Positions 1 to 8,077 are shown, counted from the stretch's first letter. The stretch is 58,334 nucleotides of DNA from a bacterium (GCA_018824305.1 JAHJGM010000008.1:1-58334), one strand, 5' to 3'. Program-made: numbers and translations. The notes: a model not told the origin generated them from the sequence alone.

Positions 1-44
1 ATAGTAATATAAAGTGATGAGATTATAGATAGGAATGGGATAAA

Positions 45-1496
45 ATGCATATTTGTACCGTCTGTGAGCAGGAGTTTAAAGAGGAATTAAGTTTTGACAC
101 TGAACAAAGTAAATGTATTTTGCATTGTGACAAAAGTGAAGATAACGGTTGGTTTCATATTGATAGTGATGGTAAGAAACAGTGGGATAATAGAAAAGTT
201 AATTTATTTTGGAAATATATTCAAAATGAACTAGATGGAATGTATGAGCATTCTTTTTGGGATACATTAGAAGAAGAGCTGGTGTATAGCGGTGTTATTT
301 TTCCAAGTTTTCAATTAGATATTCCATATGATTCTAATGTAGACAATGTAATGGATTTGGGGACAAATTTTTATTCTTTTAATGTTTTCGATCATCCTAG
401 GGATGGACGAATTGAAGGCTTGAATACTATATTTAATCAAATAGAAATTACATTTGATCAATGTAAATTTTTAGATGATGCAAATTTTTCACAATATTTA
501 CTTACAGAGCCTCTTCAGTTTAATCATTGTGAATTTGAAGGCTCATTGTTTTTACATTCTGAATATAAGAATAGAATCTCATTTCTCAATTGCCAAATTA
601 AAGATTTGCGAGCAGAAAATATAATTTTTTATGAAAAAGTAAAAATTAAAGAGTGCATGGTAGAAAATATCAATTTATATAACACAAGGTTTAAAGATCT
701 TTGCGATTTTTACAAAACAACATTTACAAATGTTAATTTTAATAAAACGAACTTTGAAGATATATCAGTTTTTACAGAAGTCAAATTTAACAATGACGTA
801 AATTTCCAATATACAACCTTTTCAGAACTTGTACTTTTCAGGAAAACGGAGTTTAAAAAAACAGTAGATTTTGAAGATTCTATATTTAAAAAAGAAGCAA
901 ATTTTTTAAATATGAAGGCTAAAATGGCTAATCGTGAGACTGCTAGAATTATAAAGCACACGTTTGAAAAACAGAATAATATAATCGAAGCAAACAGATT
1001 TTATGCGTTAGAAATGTTAAAAAGACAACAAGAGTTAGGTTGGAAGAATCCTTTTGAATGGTTTGTATTTACAATTCACAACTTATCTTCAGATCATTCG
1101 CAAAATTGGGTAATGGCATTAAGTTGGATTTTTGCTATTGGCTTTTTATATACAAGTGGATTAGATGCCGTCATATATATCTTTTATATTAGTATATTTG
1201 TAACTGTTAATGTCTTGATAGACAACTATTTAAGTCAATCTCCATTCATACATAAAATAGTTCAGAATACTATGATTTTATTAATGTTAACAACCTTATA
1301 TGCATATATAATATGGATTTTACCCTATGTGTTACCAGAGGATTTTTTCAATAGTCTTGCAAAGAATTTAAATCCATTTTCAACAAAACCAAGTGAAGGT
1401 GATGTGACTTTCAGTTTTATTATATATAAAGTGATAATTTCTTATTTGATATATCAATTTATTATTTCTATTAGGCAGAATACACGAAGAAAATAA
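45..1496 (+). CDS. Pentapeptide-repeat protein with C-terminal membrane segments
   Basis: This 483-residue protein has an N-terminal region with two CxxC-like cysteine groups. From about 130 to 300 runs a right-handed beta-helix of pentapeptide repeats with F or L every fifth residue, for example NVNFNKTNFEDISVF, NFQYTTF and VDFEDSIF. About residues 355-475 contain three or four hydrophobic helices (WVMALSWIFAIGFLY, ILLMLTTLYAYIIWIL, IIYKVIISYLIYQFII). The layout fits a membrane-anchored pentapeptide protein in which the helix is a binding scaffold. The biochemical function of such proteins is usually unknown. A GGAATGGG stretch 4-11 bases before the ATG can serve as ribosome binding site. 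It is AT-rich and lies inside the element at comM, so it is probably cargo. Confidence 0.75.
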   Translation: MHICTVCEQEFKEELSFDTEQSKCILHCDKSEDNGWFHIDSDGKKQWDNRKVNLFWKYIQNELDGMYEHSFWDTLEEELVYSGVIFPSFQLDIPYDSNVDNVMDLGTNFYSFNVFDHPRDGRIEGLNTIFNQIEITFDQCKFLDDANFSQYLLTEPLQFNHCEFEGSLFLHSEYKNRISFLNCQIKDLRAENIIFYEKVKIKECMVENINLYNTRFKDLCDFYKTTFTNVNFNKTNFEDISVFTEVKFNNDVNFQYTTFSELVLFRKTEFKKTVDFEDSIFKKEANFLNMKAKMANRETARIIKHTFEKQNNIIEANRFYALEMLKRQQELGWKNPFEWFVFTIHNLSSDHSQNWVMALSWIFAIGFLYTSGLDAVIYIFYISIFVTVNVLIDNYLSQSPFIHKIVQNTMILLMLTTLYAYIIWILPYVLPEDFFNSLAKNLNPFSTKPSEGDVTFSFIIYKVIISYLIYQFIISIRQNTRRK

Positions 1497-1531
1497 GTGA
1501 TTAATTATATTGGCATTATACGTTATATTTG

Positions 1532-1555
1532 AAAAGTTGTTCATGAGAAACTTTT
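1532..1555 (+). terminator. Weak hairpin after the pentapeptide gene
   Basis: AAAAGTT (1532-1538) pairs with AACTTTT (1549-1555), followed by more T. The stem is short and AT-only apart from one pair, so this is a weak intrinsic terminator candidate 35 bases after the stop codon. Confidence 0.35.
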
Positions 1556-1574
1556 TTAGTTCATACAAACAAGA

Positions 1575-1580
1575 TATAAT
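1575..1580 (+). promoter_or_regulatory. Sigma-70 type -10 element
   Basis: A perfect TATAAT lies 28 bases before the start codon of the 73-residue gene. No clear -35 box is seen, which is usual for Campylobacterota promoters, where the upstream part is AT-rich instead. Confidence 0.5.
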
Positions 1581-1608
1581 ATTTTGAAATTGATAAAAGG
1601 AGTGTTAT

Positions 1609-1830
1609 ATGTCTAATGCTTATGTTGAATATAGACCAAAGTCAGATGATCAAACTCATGGGGTTACACATCATGTAGTCATCGTTAATGGAATAGAGAT
1701 AAAGATGTTTGACAAGCAACGTGATGCAGAAGAATGGGCTTGTAAACAAGGTTATACTGTTCATGTTGCACGAGAGAGACATCTTCAAGATAAACCAAAT
1801 CCAGCACATTGGCGTAAAGCTGATTGCTAA
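1609..1830 (+). CDS. Small conserved accessory protein, function unknown
   Basis: The product has 73 residues and no signal peptide or membrane segment. It contains HHVVIVNGIEIKMFDKQRDAEEWACKQGYTVHVAR in pieces that look like a small alpha/beta fold of the DUF2188 kind (HVV, then a helix with AEEWA, then a short strand HVAR). It ends in the sequence PAHWRK. Similar small proteins with a C-terminal HWRK occur on mobile DNA of proteobacteria, but I know of no function. A strong AAAGGAG lies 8 bases before the ATG, so the start is secure. Its own promoter and position inside the element suggest cargo. Confidence 0.65.
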   Translation: MSNAYVEYRPKSDDQTHGVTHHVVIVNGIEIKMFDKQRDAEEWACKQGYTVHVARERHLQDKPNPAHWRKADC

Positions 1831-1844
1831 TATTTAAACTCTAT

Positions 1845-1878
1845 AATATAGAAGTTGCGACGTCGCAACTTCTATATT
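1845..1878. terminator. 34-bp perfect palindrome, likely bidirectional terminator
   Basis: Seventeen bases on each side are exactly complementary, centred between 1861 and 1862. The core reads GAAGTTGCGA/CGTCGCAACTTC, and the outer bases are AT. It starts 15 bases after the stop of the small gene. As RNA it would form a long hairpin with almost no loop on either strand. It could equally be a protein binding site such as a resolution or partition site. Confidence 0.5.
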
Positions 1879-2260
1879 TATTAATTACTTAAAATAGGTA
1901 GTTATTAAATGAGTAATTTAATAGTTAACACCTAGTAAAAGAGTTATTAATTCCATCAGGCAAAAGAAAATCTTTACCGTTCAAGTGGAATGACACTAAA
2001 AAGTCTATTATTAAAGTTTAATAATTAAACTTTAATAATGAATAACTAATATTCCAATAATACCTACTTTCTCCGGTCAATAAAGCGAATATGCTTATCG
2101 AACATTTTTAGCAAATGAACAACGTCATGTTATCTCCATATTAGATAGCATAACCAAAGAAGAAGCTGATAAAAGCTGGATTACAATTTACAAATAGAAT
2201 TGTCAGCTGGAATGTTTTTGAAAACTAAAAAATCTTCGATCGTTTGAATGATTTTTTTAG

Positions 2261-2383
2261 CTGTCTGAAGATGTTTATAATGGTCTGAATCTAAGAAACA
2301 ATATTCTACACGGTAACTATCCTGATGGAGCTTTTAAAGTACTATATCTATTAACTCAGGAGGTTCAGGAAATCAGTATATAA
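2261..2383 (+). pseudogene. C-terminal remnant with a HEPN-like RN..HG motif
   Basis: The open stretch has 40 codons and no start. It translates to LSEDVYNGLNLRNNILHG followed by about 22 more residues and a stop. GLNLRNNILHG resembles the RxxxxH motif found near the C-terminus of HEPN-type and DUF4209 proteins. A stop codon lies immediately upstream in frame, so it is at best a fragment. The match is by eye over a short stretch and could be chance. Confidence 0.25.
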
Positions 2384-2409
2384 TGTTTTAATCAAAATGG
2401 TATATTAAT

Positions 2410-4083
2410 CTATGAGTTATTTTTTAGAACTAAGAAGCTTTTGATTGTTTTAATAATCTTTTTAGCCATACCCTCAGCAGTTTTATGATGTCGCAATCGT
2501 TCGAACATTCTAGTGTGTTTTGGCAATTTATTATCCTTTAACCATAAATGATTACCATCAGTCACCTGCTTAAATGTCAAATCATCTACAATTTTTAAGT
2601 AGTCCTTGAAATCACAATCTGCAAATAACAAAAGCATGTGTTTTTGCTTTCCTTTTGGCGCAACATCTAGGCAAAAGAGATCTTCTGATACTCCACTAAG
2701 TTTAACCTGAAATAAGGTGTATTTTCTGCGTATTTTTTTCTTGACATCAATATATGCTTCCGCTTTTGTGCAGGGAACTGTATTGCCATCATCGTCTTTT
2801 TCAATTTCGTTGCAATCGGGTAGTTTGAAATATTGAGATTTAACACTAATAACGGAATAGCCTTGTTCGACAATGTCCTGAATAATTTCCTGAATATTAT
2901 TTTCCGTGGATAGAGAGATAGCTTTTTCATCTTTAGGAGCGTTTTCTTCGGTCTCTTGGACTGATGTGCCGTCTCCTTGTGAACTTTTCTCTGATGACGT
3001 GCTAAGAGTGGTCGACTTTGTCTTCACATAATTGACTCGTCCTCCTCGATCTTCTTGCTTACCGGCCGAGATATCTTCAACAGACAAACCTTCAATACCA
3101 TATAGATCATTGTACAAACTAATAGGACGATTTGTATTGAAATCTAAATTATTTGGATTGATAGGTTCTTTTGTAGAGACATTATTGTTAGTGTTGCCTG
3201 GAAGATTTTTCTGAATGTCTTTTTTTTTATCTCTTCGTTTATTTTCTGTTTTTGGATCATAATCATTCGGATGTTTGCAATTCAATTTTATTCTGTCAAA
3301 GTTCAGCAAGGTAGATCTATAGATTCTTAATATAAGAATACCATCTTGAGTACTTCTGTATCTTGCTTCAAAGTGTATTGATTTATCAGATGGTATAGGA
3401 GATTCAATGATACCTTTGTTATTCCATGCATACCAAACATTGTTAAACATATTTTTGAATTCATCTTTGTGCAGGAAGTATGCCAATTTAAATCTATCAT
3501 CTTTTTTTGTTAATGGATCCATAAGTAAATAATAGGCCTTTGTATATCCAATCGGGATTTCAATTTCTCTAAATATTCTATACATATTGCCTATATCCAT
3601 TGCATTAGGCATAAAGATGTTTTTGAGGAAGGTATTGTGATGAGAATCTACGTAGAAATGGCGTAACGTCTCCATTGCCGGGATATGAATTTTATAACCA
3701 TTATGGTCAATATATGTATATATCAGATCATCTTGAATTACTTCTATGTTATTAAACTTTTCATAAAGTCTATAATTTGTTTGAGAAAAAAACTCTTTCA
3801 TTGTGCGGACTTGATATTTTTTAGGATTCGGGATATGGATATTAGTTGTATGAATGATACCTTCGAATGCTTTCATATGATTTTCAAGTTCTATTTGGGA
3901 ACCGTCTTTAAGTACTTCTTGTCCAATATAAAACCAATGTATTGCTTGCCAGTCAGCGGTAATTTTTTTTACAGATATTAGCTTATTATCTTGTTTGCTT
4001 ATTTGATTGATATATAGTGGAAACTCCAGTAGGTTGTTTGCTGTAGTTCTATTATCTGATAATGGGGCACCGATATAGCTCAC
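2410..4083 (-). CDS. TnsE/TniE-like transposition protein
   Basis: The product has 557 residues, close to Tn7 TnsE (538). Three features recall TnsE. An N-terminal part contains YKIHIPAMETLRHFYVDSH, like the 'YHIPQLELARSLFLINS' stretch of Tn7 TnsE. A long charged, low-complexity linker runs from about 285 to 395. A C-terminal domain from about 400 carries KLPDCNEI, LFCLDVAPKGKQKHMLLLFA and ends with HKTAEGMAKKIIKTI. TnsE directs Tn7 transposition to replicating DNA through the sliding clamp. The start is GTG, 147 bases inside the element end, and no strong ribosome binding site is seen. The neighbouring comM junction supports the call. The assignment is by remembered similarity and not by a search. 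No TnsABC genes are in view. Confidence 0.55.
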   Translation of the reverse strand: MSYIGAPLSDNRTTANNLLEFPLYINQISKQDNKLISVKKITADWQAIHWFYIGQEVLKDGSQIELENHMKAFEGIIHTTNIHIPNPKKYQVRTMKEFFSQTNYRLYEKFNNIEVIQDDLIYTYIDHNGYKIHIPAMETLRHFYVDSHHNTFLKNIFMPNAMDIGNMYRIFREIEIPIGYTKAYYLLMDPLTKKDDRFKLAYFLHKDEFKNMFNNVWYAWNNKGIIESPIPSDKSIHFEARYRSTQDGILILRIYRSTLLNFDRIKLNCKHPNDYDPKTENKRRDKKKDIQKNLPGNTNNNVSTKEPINPNNLDFNTNRPISLYNDLYGIEGLSVEDISAGKQEDRGGRVNYVKTKSTTLSTSSEKSSQGDGTSVQETEENAPKDEKAISLSTENNIQEIIQDIVEQGYSVISVKSQYFKLPDCNEIEKDDDGNTVPCTKAEAYIDVKKKIRRKYTLFQVKLSGVSEDLFCLDVAPKGKQKHMLLLFADCDFKDYLKIVDDLTFKQVTDGNHLWLKDNKLPKHTRMFERLRHHKTAEGMAKKIIKTIKSFLVLKNNS

Positions 4084-4121
4084 ATAAAAATAGCTATTTT
4101 TAAATTCATCCTGAATAGAAA

Positions 4122-4220
4122 CGCTAAATTCTTTAAAGATTTTTAGTTCAGAAGAGCTCAGATTTACTCCTCATAAATGCTAAAGTATAATTATCTTTGA
4201 AAAAATCTAATCGTCTTTGA
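4122..4220 (-). repeat. Imperfect direct repeats at the element end (possible TnsB sites)
   Basis: Read on the minus strand, TCAAAGACGATTAGA (4206-4220) and TCAAAGATAATTATA (4186-4200) are 20 bases apart and agree at 12 of 15 positions. A weaker third copy, TTAAAGAATTTAGCG, lies at 4122-4136. Tn7-type ends carry several roughly 20-bp TnsB binding sites arranged in this way, so these are candidate transposase sites. Confidence 0.45.
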
Positions 4221-4366
4221 TTATTTACACGTTCTTTTGATTCATTGATGGAGGTTGAAGCGATACCGACAATACTAAATGAGGGCAAGCCTTTGGTAAG
4301 CGTGGATTCTACTTGAACGACTTTGGCTTCAATTCCCTCATATGTAGCACAGTTGACTTGTTTCAT
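4148..4366 (-). pseudogene. comM: comM 5' fragment truncated by the mobile element
   Basis: The first 46 codons (MKQVNCATYEGIEAKVVQVE through GLPSFSIVGIASTSINESKER) match the start of ComM/YifB, the Mg-chelatase-like AAA+ helicase that extends branches during natural transformation. The full protein is about 500 residues and would continue with KSAL and the NLSP segment. Instead the frame enters the element end (codon 47 straddles the junction at 4229/4230) and runs 25 codons to a stop. The rest of the gene would lie on the far side of the element, outside this window. Unless another copy exists, the strain should lack ComM. Confidence 0.85.
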
Positions 4367-4375
4367 CTTAGCTCC

Positions 4376-4385
4376 TTACATGTAA
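4376..4385. repeat. TTACATGTAA palindrome upstream of comM
   Basis: A perfect 10-bp palindrome lies 10 bases before the comM start codon, and its flanks extend it to CCTTACATGTAAGG. It overlaps the expected ribosome binding site position (AAGG). It is one of about 18 TACATGTA sites in the window. Confidence 0.6.
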
Positions 4386-4447
4386 GGATATCGTAATGAA
4401 ATAATGATACTGTTTTTATTGCAGATTGAAATATTTTTAGAGAAAAA

Positions 4448-4966
4448 CTATATATTTTTCTCTTTTAGGGCTTTTTTATACTCTTTTTCAAATTTTTTTC
4501 GTCTTGCATAAGAGAGTTTTTCAATGAAAAGGTTTCCTTTTAAATGATCCATCTCATGCTGGATCGCGATACTTAGAAGTCCAGTGGCATCCAGTGTTTT
4601 TGTATTTCCATACCTATCCTGATAATTGATCGTTACGGTCTCAAAACGCTCTACATCCTCATAAAACCCGGGTACACTGAGACACCCTTCTTGGTAAGTT
4701 GTCTGCCCCTCTTTTTTTATGACGACGGGATTGATGATCTCCATAAGATTATCAGGATGCTGCTCACCCTCACTGTCTGGAATATTTAAAATAAGTATAT
4801 TTAACGGATGATTTACTTGAATGGCTGCTAGTCCTATGCCGTTTGACTCAAGCATAGTCTTATTCATTGCGTCTAGAAGTTTGTGTATACTTTCATTAAA
4901 TACAGTAATATTTTTTGATACTTGTTTTAATCTTTTATCTGGATATGTAAGGATTGTAAGGTTCAT
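4448..4966 (-). CDS. def: Peptide deformylase
   Basis: This cytoplasmic Fe/Zn hydrolase removes the N-formyl group from new proteins. All three family motifs are present in the 172 residues: GIGLAAIQ (43-50), EGCLS (93-97, with metal ligand Cys95) and HEMDH (137-141, with two His ligands and the catalytic Glu138). The length is typical. It is the last gene of a minus-strand run tig-clpP-GGDEF-def and starts 15 bases after the GGDEF-like gene. Grouping with trigger factor and ClpP fits a role at the nascent-chain and quality-control stage. Confidence 0.97.
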   Translation of the reverse strand: MNLTILTYPDKRLKQVSKNITVFNESIHKLLDAMNKTMLESNGIGLAAIQVNHPLNILILNIPDSEGEQHPDNLMEIINPVVIKKEGQTTYQEGCLSVPGFYEDVERFETVTINYQDRYGNTKTLDATGLLSIAIQHEMDHLKGNLFIEKLSYARRKKFEKEYKKALKEKNI

Positions 4967-4981
4967 CTATGGTTTGGTCTC

Positions 4982-6085
4982 TCATTGTTTTGCTTGCGGT
5001 TGTTCTTGCGGCTGTACTTGCGGTTGTGGCTGTTTTTCTTCAACAACCAATGCGTAAGTGATAGATGGGTCTTTATACGCTTTTTCCATAGCTTTTAAGG
5101 CATTTGCTATGATCTCTTCGGTTGTAGACTCCGATACGACAGGAGTTATCCCGATAGAAACTTTGAGTTCAATCTCTTTATCTGCAAGGAAAAAATTACT
5201 GTTTTGAACGAGTTCGCTTAATCTTTGTGCAGCTTTGATAGCACTGTCGATGTCCGTATGTTTTAGAAGCATTGTAAAAACACCGCCACCGTAATGCGCG
5301 ACAGTATCGCTTCTTCTGGATGTTTTCATTAGCAGTCTTGCGATGGTTCTTGTCATAAGCATGATGGCTTTTTCACTCTCTACTTCATTTGTAAGCTCGT
5401 GTGACAGTTCTATCATTATGATACTGCTTTTGTGTTTGAACTCTTTTATAAGCTGTATCTCTTGTTCGACTTTATTAAGTAGATATCTTTTATTGTAGAT
5501 TCCATATTTGTTATCAAAAATAGTTTCATTTTCAACATTTTTTACTATAGTCGCCGTATTGTCATATAAAGTTTTTAGATTTGAAAGCTGTTTTTTTAAT
5601 ATTTCATCAAGTTTGCCAAGGTCTGTTTCTAATGAAGATATGACGCTAAGAACATTTTTAGAATCTTTGTTTTGTGAAATTTCGTCTTTTCTTTTACCAA
5701 GGATCTTTGTCATTAAAGACATATTTTTATAAAGTCCGGCAGAAACAGAAAGGATACTCTTAACTGAAACGAATCCCTGTTTTAGCGTTCGCTCCAATTC
5801 GATCGTGGCTTCATCATTATTCGATTCTTCTAGTTGGAGTATAGATATTATCTGTTTGCGAAGCACATCGCTTTTATTTTCTAAGAGTCTGTCAAAGTAA
5901 AGAGAAAAATTATTCGGAGTCGGTGGAAGATTGTCTTTTAAAAGAGAGTTTAAGACCTCTTTTGAATAGAGCTCGACGTCATTGCTAGGGTCATTAAAAC
6001 TAGAAGAGATGACACTGCTTTCATCTTCCATGCCTTCGATAGATACATTCATTATATCTCTACGTTTTCTTAATGCCTTAGCCAT
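4982..6085 (-). CDS. Degenerate GGDEF-domain protein
   Basis: The 367-residue protein is soluble. Residues 1-180 are helical, with a coiled-coil-like part. From about 195 (IYNKRYLLNKVEQEI) follows a GGDEF fold with the substrate-site region IIMIELSHELTNEVESEK. The signature loop reads HYGGGVFTML where an active cyclase has GG(D/E)EF, so the catalytic acidic residue is missing and c-di-GMP synthesis is unlikely. It may serve as a nucleotide sensor or protein-interaction module. The tail (about 350-367) is rich in Gln and Pro. It lies between clpP (8 bases upstream) and def, which is an unusual place for such a gene. AGGA precedes the ATG by 6 bases. Confidence 0.8.
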   Translation of the reverse strand: MAKALRKRRDIMNVSIEGMEDESSVISSSFNDPSNDVELYSKEVLNSLLKDNLPPTPNNFSLYFDRLLENKSDVLRKQIISILQLEESNNDEATIELERTLKQGFVSVKSILSVSAGLYKNMSLMTKILGKRKDEISQNKDSKNVLSVISSLETDLGKLDEILKKQLSNLKTLYDNTATIVKNVENETIFDNKYGIYNKRYLLNKVEQEIQLIKEFKHKSSIIMIELSHELTNEVESEKAIMLMTRTIARLLMKTSRRSDTVAHYGGGVFTMLLKHTDIDSAIKAAQRLSELVQNSNFFLADKEIELKVSIGITPVVSESTTEEIIANALKAMEKAYKDPSITYALVVEEKQPQPQVQPQEQPQAKQ

Positions 6086-6093
6086 GTTCTGTC

Positions 6094-6687
6094 CTACTCT
6101 TCTTTTTCTTTTTTCACTAAAACTTCATCGATTATACCATAGTTTTTAGCTTCTGCTGCACTCATGAAATGGTCTCTATCCGTGTCTTTTTCAAGCTTTT
6201 TGATATTTTGACCAGTGTTTTTTGCAAGTATAGAGTTAAGCTCAGCTTTCATTCTAAGTATTTCTTCTGCTTGTATCGCGATATCAGAAGCTTGACCTTG
6301 GGCACCGCCTAAAGGCTGGTGTATCATGATTCTAGCATGAGGCAGAGCATAACGCTTGCCCTTTGCACCAGAACTCAGTAAAAATGAACCCATTGACGCT
6401 GCTTGACCTATACAGATTGTCGCAACATCAGGACGGATGTAGTTCATCGTATCAAATATAGCCATTCAAGAGGTTACAACACAACCTGGAGAGTTGATGT
6501 AAAAATAGATATCTTTTTCAGGATCTTCCGCTTCTAAAAATAGAAACTGTGCAACAATTGTTGAAGCAACAGCATCATTAACCTCACCGCTAAGCATAAC
6601 GATACGGTCTTTTAAAAGACGTGAGTAGATATCGTACGAACGCTCACCGCGTCCAGACTTCTCTACTACATAAGGAATATAACTCAT
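6094..6687 (-). pseudogene. clpP: ATP-dependent Clp protease proteolytic subunit, interrupted by an in-frame stop
   Basis: Read across the stop, the frame gives a normal 197-codon ClpP. The catalytic triad is Ser97 ([11 protein letters not shown]), His123 (MIHQPLGG) and Asp172 (TDRDHF). Codon 74 is TGA (6466-6468), where ClpP has Gly in the 'SPGG-VTSGM' segment. Five codons earlier the second Gly of the oxyanion-hole pair is TGT, Cys (6481-6483). Both are single G-to-T changes from GGA and GGT. The 73-codon front piece lacks the triad. The back piece can start at the ATG directly after the stop (6465) and contains the triad but lacks the N-terminal loops. Without suppression ClpP is expected to be inactive. 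Sequencing or assembly error is the main alternative. Confidence 0.85.
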
Positions 6688-6688
6688 G

Positions 6689-7990
6689 TTATGCGTCTTT
6701 TATCTTTGAATTTAAAAGTTTACCAAGAACTTTATCTTCGACCATAGCCATTTGAATAGCCGGCAGATAACCTGAATTTTGATAGTGAGTGTATGCTTGT
6801 TGAGGGTCTTGTCCCATCTGCATAGCTTCAAAATAGATAGTCTGCATTACTTCTTGCTCTGTTACAGAGATGTTTTCAGCTTTTGCTAAAGCATCGATGA
6901 TAAATGTTGCTTTTACACTGTTTGTTGCATCTTCACGAAATGACTCACGAAGCTCTTTTACTTTATCGGCATTTTCTCTAAGTTCATTTAATTCATCTTC
7001 AGTCATTGTTTGAGCTTTTTTATTGATCGCCATATCCATCTCTTGATCTACGACGAATTCTGGTATAGCAAATTCGATTTTTGATACAAAAGTCTCTAAA
7101 AGTTTCGGTTTTAATTCAGAGTTATAAAGTTGTGAAAGTTTTTCATTTTCGATTTGGATTTTAACTTGCTCTTTTAGTTTGTCAAAAGTCACGTTTTCTT
7201 CACCAGGAAGCATTTTTTTAGCTAGTTCATCATCAAGTGCAACAGCCTCTTTTTCTTGGATCGCGTTTACTTTGATTTTAAATTCTGTTTCTTTACCGGC
7301 TAATTTATCGCTACCGTAGTTTTCAGGGAAAGTAACTGTAATAGTTTTTTCTTCGCCTTTTTTCATTCCGACAACTTGTTCTTCAAATCCTGGGATGAAT
7401 TGTTTTGAACCAAGAGTAAGAGAAAACCCTTCACCTTTTCCACCGTCAAATGCAACGCCGTCAATAAAGCCCTCAAAGTCAATGTTTGCAGTGTCACCCT
7501 CTTTTAATTTACGAGTACTTTTTACATCTACGAGCGGAGCTTGAGATTCTGCTAATTCTTTGATACGAGCAGTGATCTCTTCATCGGTTACTTCAGGTTT
7601 TTCGAAATCTACTACTAAAGATGTATATTCTCCAAGATCTATTTCAGGACGCATTGCAATTTTTACTTCAACTTCGATCTTATTGTCTTTTTTATCGAAC
7701 TTTGTGATTAGGGGCTCACCCATTAAACTCTCACGTCCAGCACCAATTTGTTCAAGACCAGCATCCAAAACATCGCGTAGCGCCTGAGTCTCAGCGTCTT
7801 CTATAAGCTTTGCACCATATTGTTTTTTAACGGCACTTACTGGTACTTTGCCTTTTCTAAAACCAGCCACATTTGCTGTCTTGCTAAGTTTTTTGGCGAA
7901 TGTTTCCACGTTTGCTTGAATCTCTTCGTTAGAGATTGTCGCTTCTATGCTGGCATTTGCCGCATCGATTTTTTTTGCTTTGATATCCAT
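6689..7990 (-). CDS. tig: Trigger factor (ribosome-bound chaperone, peptidyl-prolyl isomerase)
   Basis: The 433-residue protein has the family layout. The N-terminal ribosome-binding domain carries a GFRKGKVP signature near residue 46. The FKBP-like isomerase domain lies around 155-245 ([20 protein letters not shown]). A helical C-terminal chaperone domain follows. The ATG at 7990 is chosen over the upstream TTG because AAAGGA stands 5 bases before it. The stop is 1 base before the clpP start, so the two are probably co-transcribed and coupled. Confidence 0.96.
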   Translation of the reverse strand: MDIKAKKIDAANASIEATISNEEIQANVETFAKKLSKTANVAGFRKGKVPVSAVKKQYGAKLIEDAETQALRDVLDAGLEQIGAGRESLMGEPLITKFDKKDNKIEVEVKIAMRPEIDLGEYTSLVVDFEKPEVTDEEITARIKELAESQAPLVDVKSTRKLKEGDTANIDFEGFIDGVAFDGGKGEGFSLTLGSKQFIPGFEEQVVGMKKGEEKTITVTFPENYGSDKLAGKETEFKIKVNAIQEKEAVALDDELAKKMLPGEENVTFDKLKEQVKIQIENEKLSQLYNSELKPKLLETFVSKIEFAIPEFVVDQEMDMAINKKAQTMTEDELNELRENADKVKELRESFREDATNSVKATFIIDALAKAENISVTEQEVMQTIYFEAMQMGQDPQQAYTHYQNSGYLPAIQMAMVEDKVLGKLLNSKIKDA

Positions 7991-8077
7991 CAATTTCCTT
8001 TATTTCCTACAATTTTAATGTAGGTGTTATATTGTGTAATTTTGAGCAATAATACCAAAAAAGTGCTTTAACACAAA

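Larger units (their letters stand above)
1831..2409. other. Decayed intergenic region with gene fragments
   Basis: No intact gene is present. After the palindrome at 1845-1878 the sequence is AT-rich and holds short open stretches that end in stops. One plus-strand stretch at 2084-2197 reads SEYAYRTFLANEQRHVISIL and continues to a stop. Another, at 2261-2383, carries an LRNNILHG motif. On the minus strand about 2222-2262 resembles the 3' end of the neighbouring TnsE-like gene. The picture is of old insertions and deletions inside the mobile element. Confidence 0.4.
1..4229. mobile_element. Terminal part of a Tn7-like element inserted in comM (other end outside window)
   Basis: The normal comM reading frame stops matching its family after codon 46 (ESKER). 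On the minus strand the next bases are TGTAAATAATCAAAG, a 5'-TGT terminus as expected for Tn7-family ends. Imperfect direct repeats lie just inside it, and a TnsE/TniE-like gene reads inward from it. comM is a known insertion site for Tn7-related elements such as Acinetobacter AbaR/Tn6022. The 5-bp duplication predicted at this side is CGTTC (4230-4234). Its partner is not in the window, so the element extends past position 1. The tnsA, tnsB and tnsC genes are not visible here, so mobility cannot be judged. Confidence 0.6.

Noticed and set aside
3032-3981. Plus-strand open frames within the TnsE-like gene
   Set aside because: They lack ribosome binding sites and lie opposite a longer gene that has a recognisable family pattern.
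6094-6687. UGA read as an amino acid (recoded stop) in clpP
   Set aside because: Other genes in the window end with TGA, for example purM and the MFS transporter, so UGA is a normal stop codon here. No selenocysteine context is seen, and the codon stands where ClpP has Gly.
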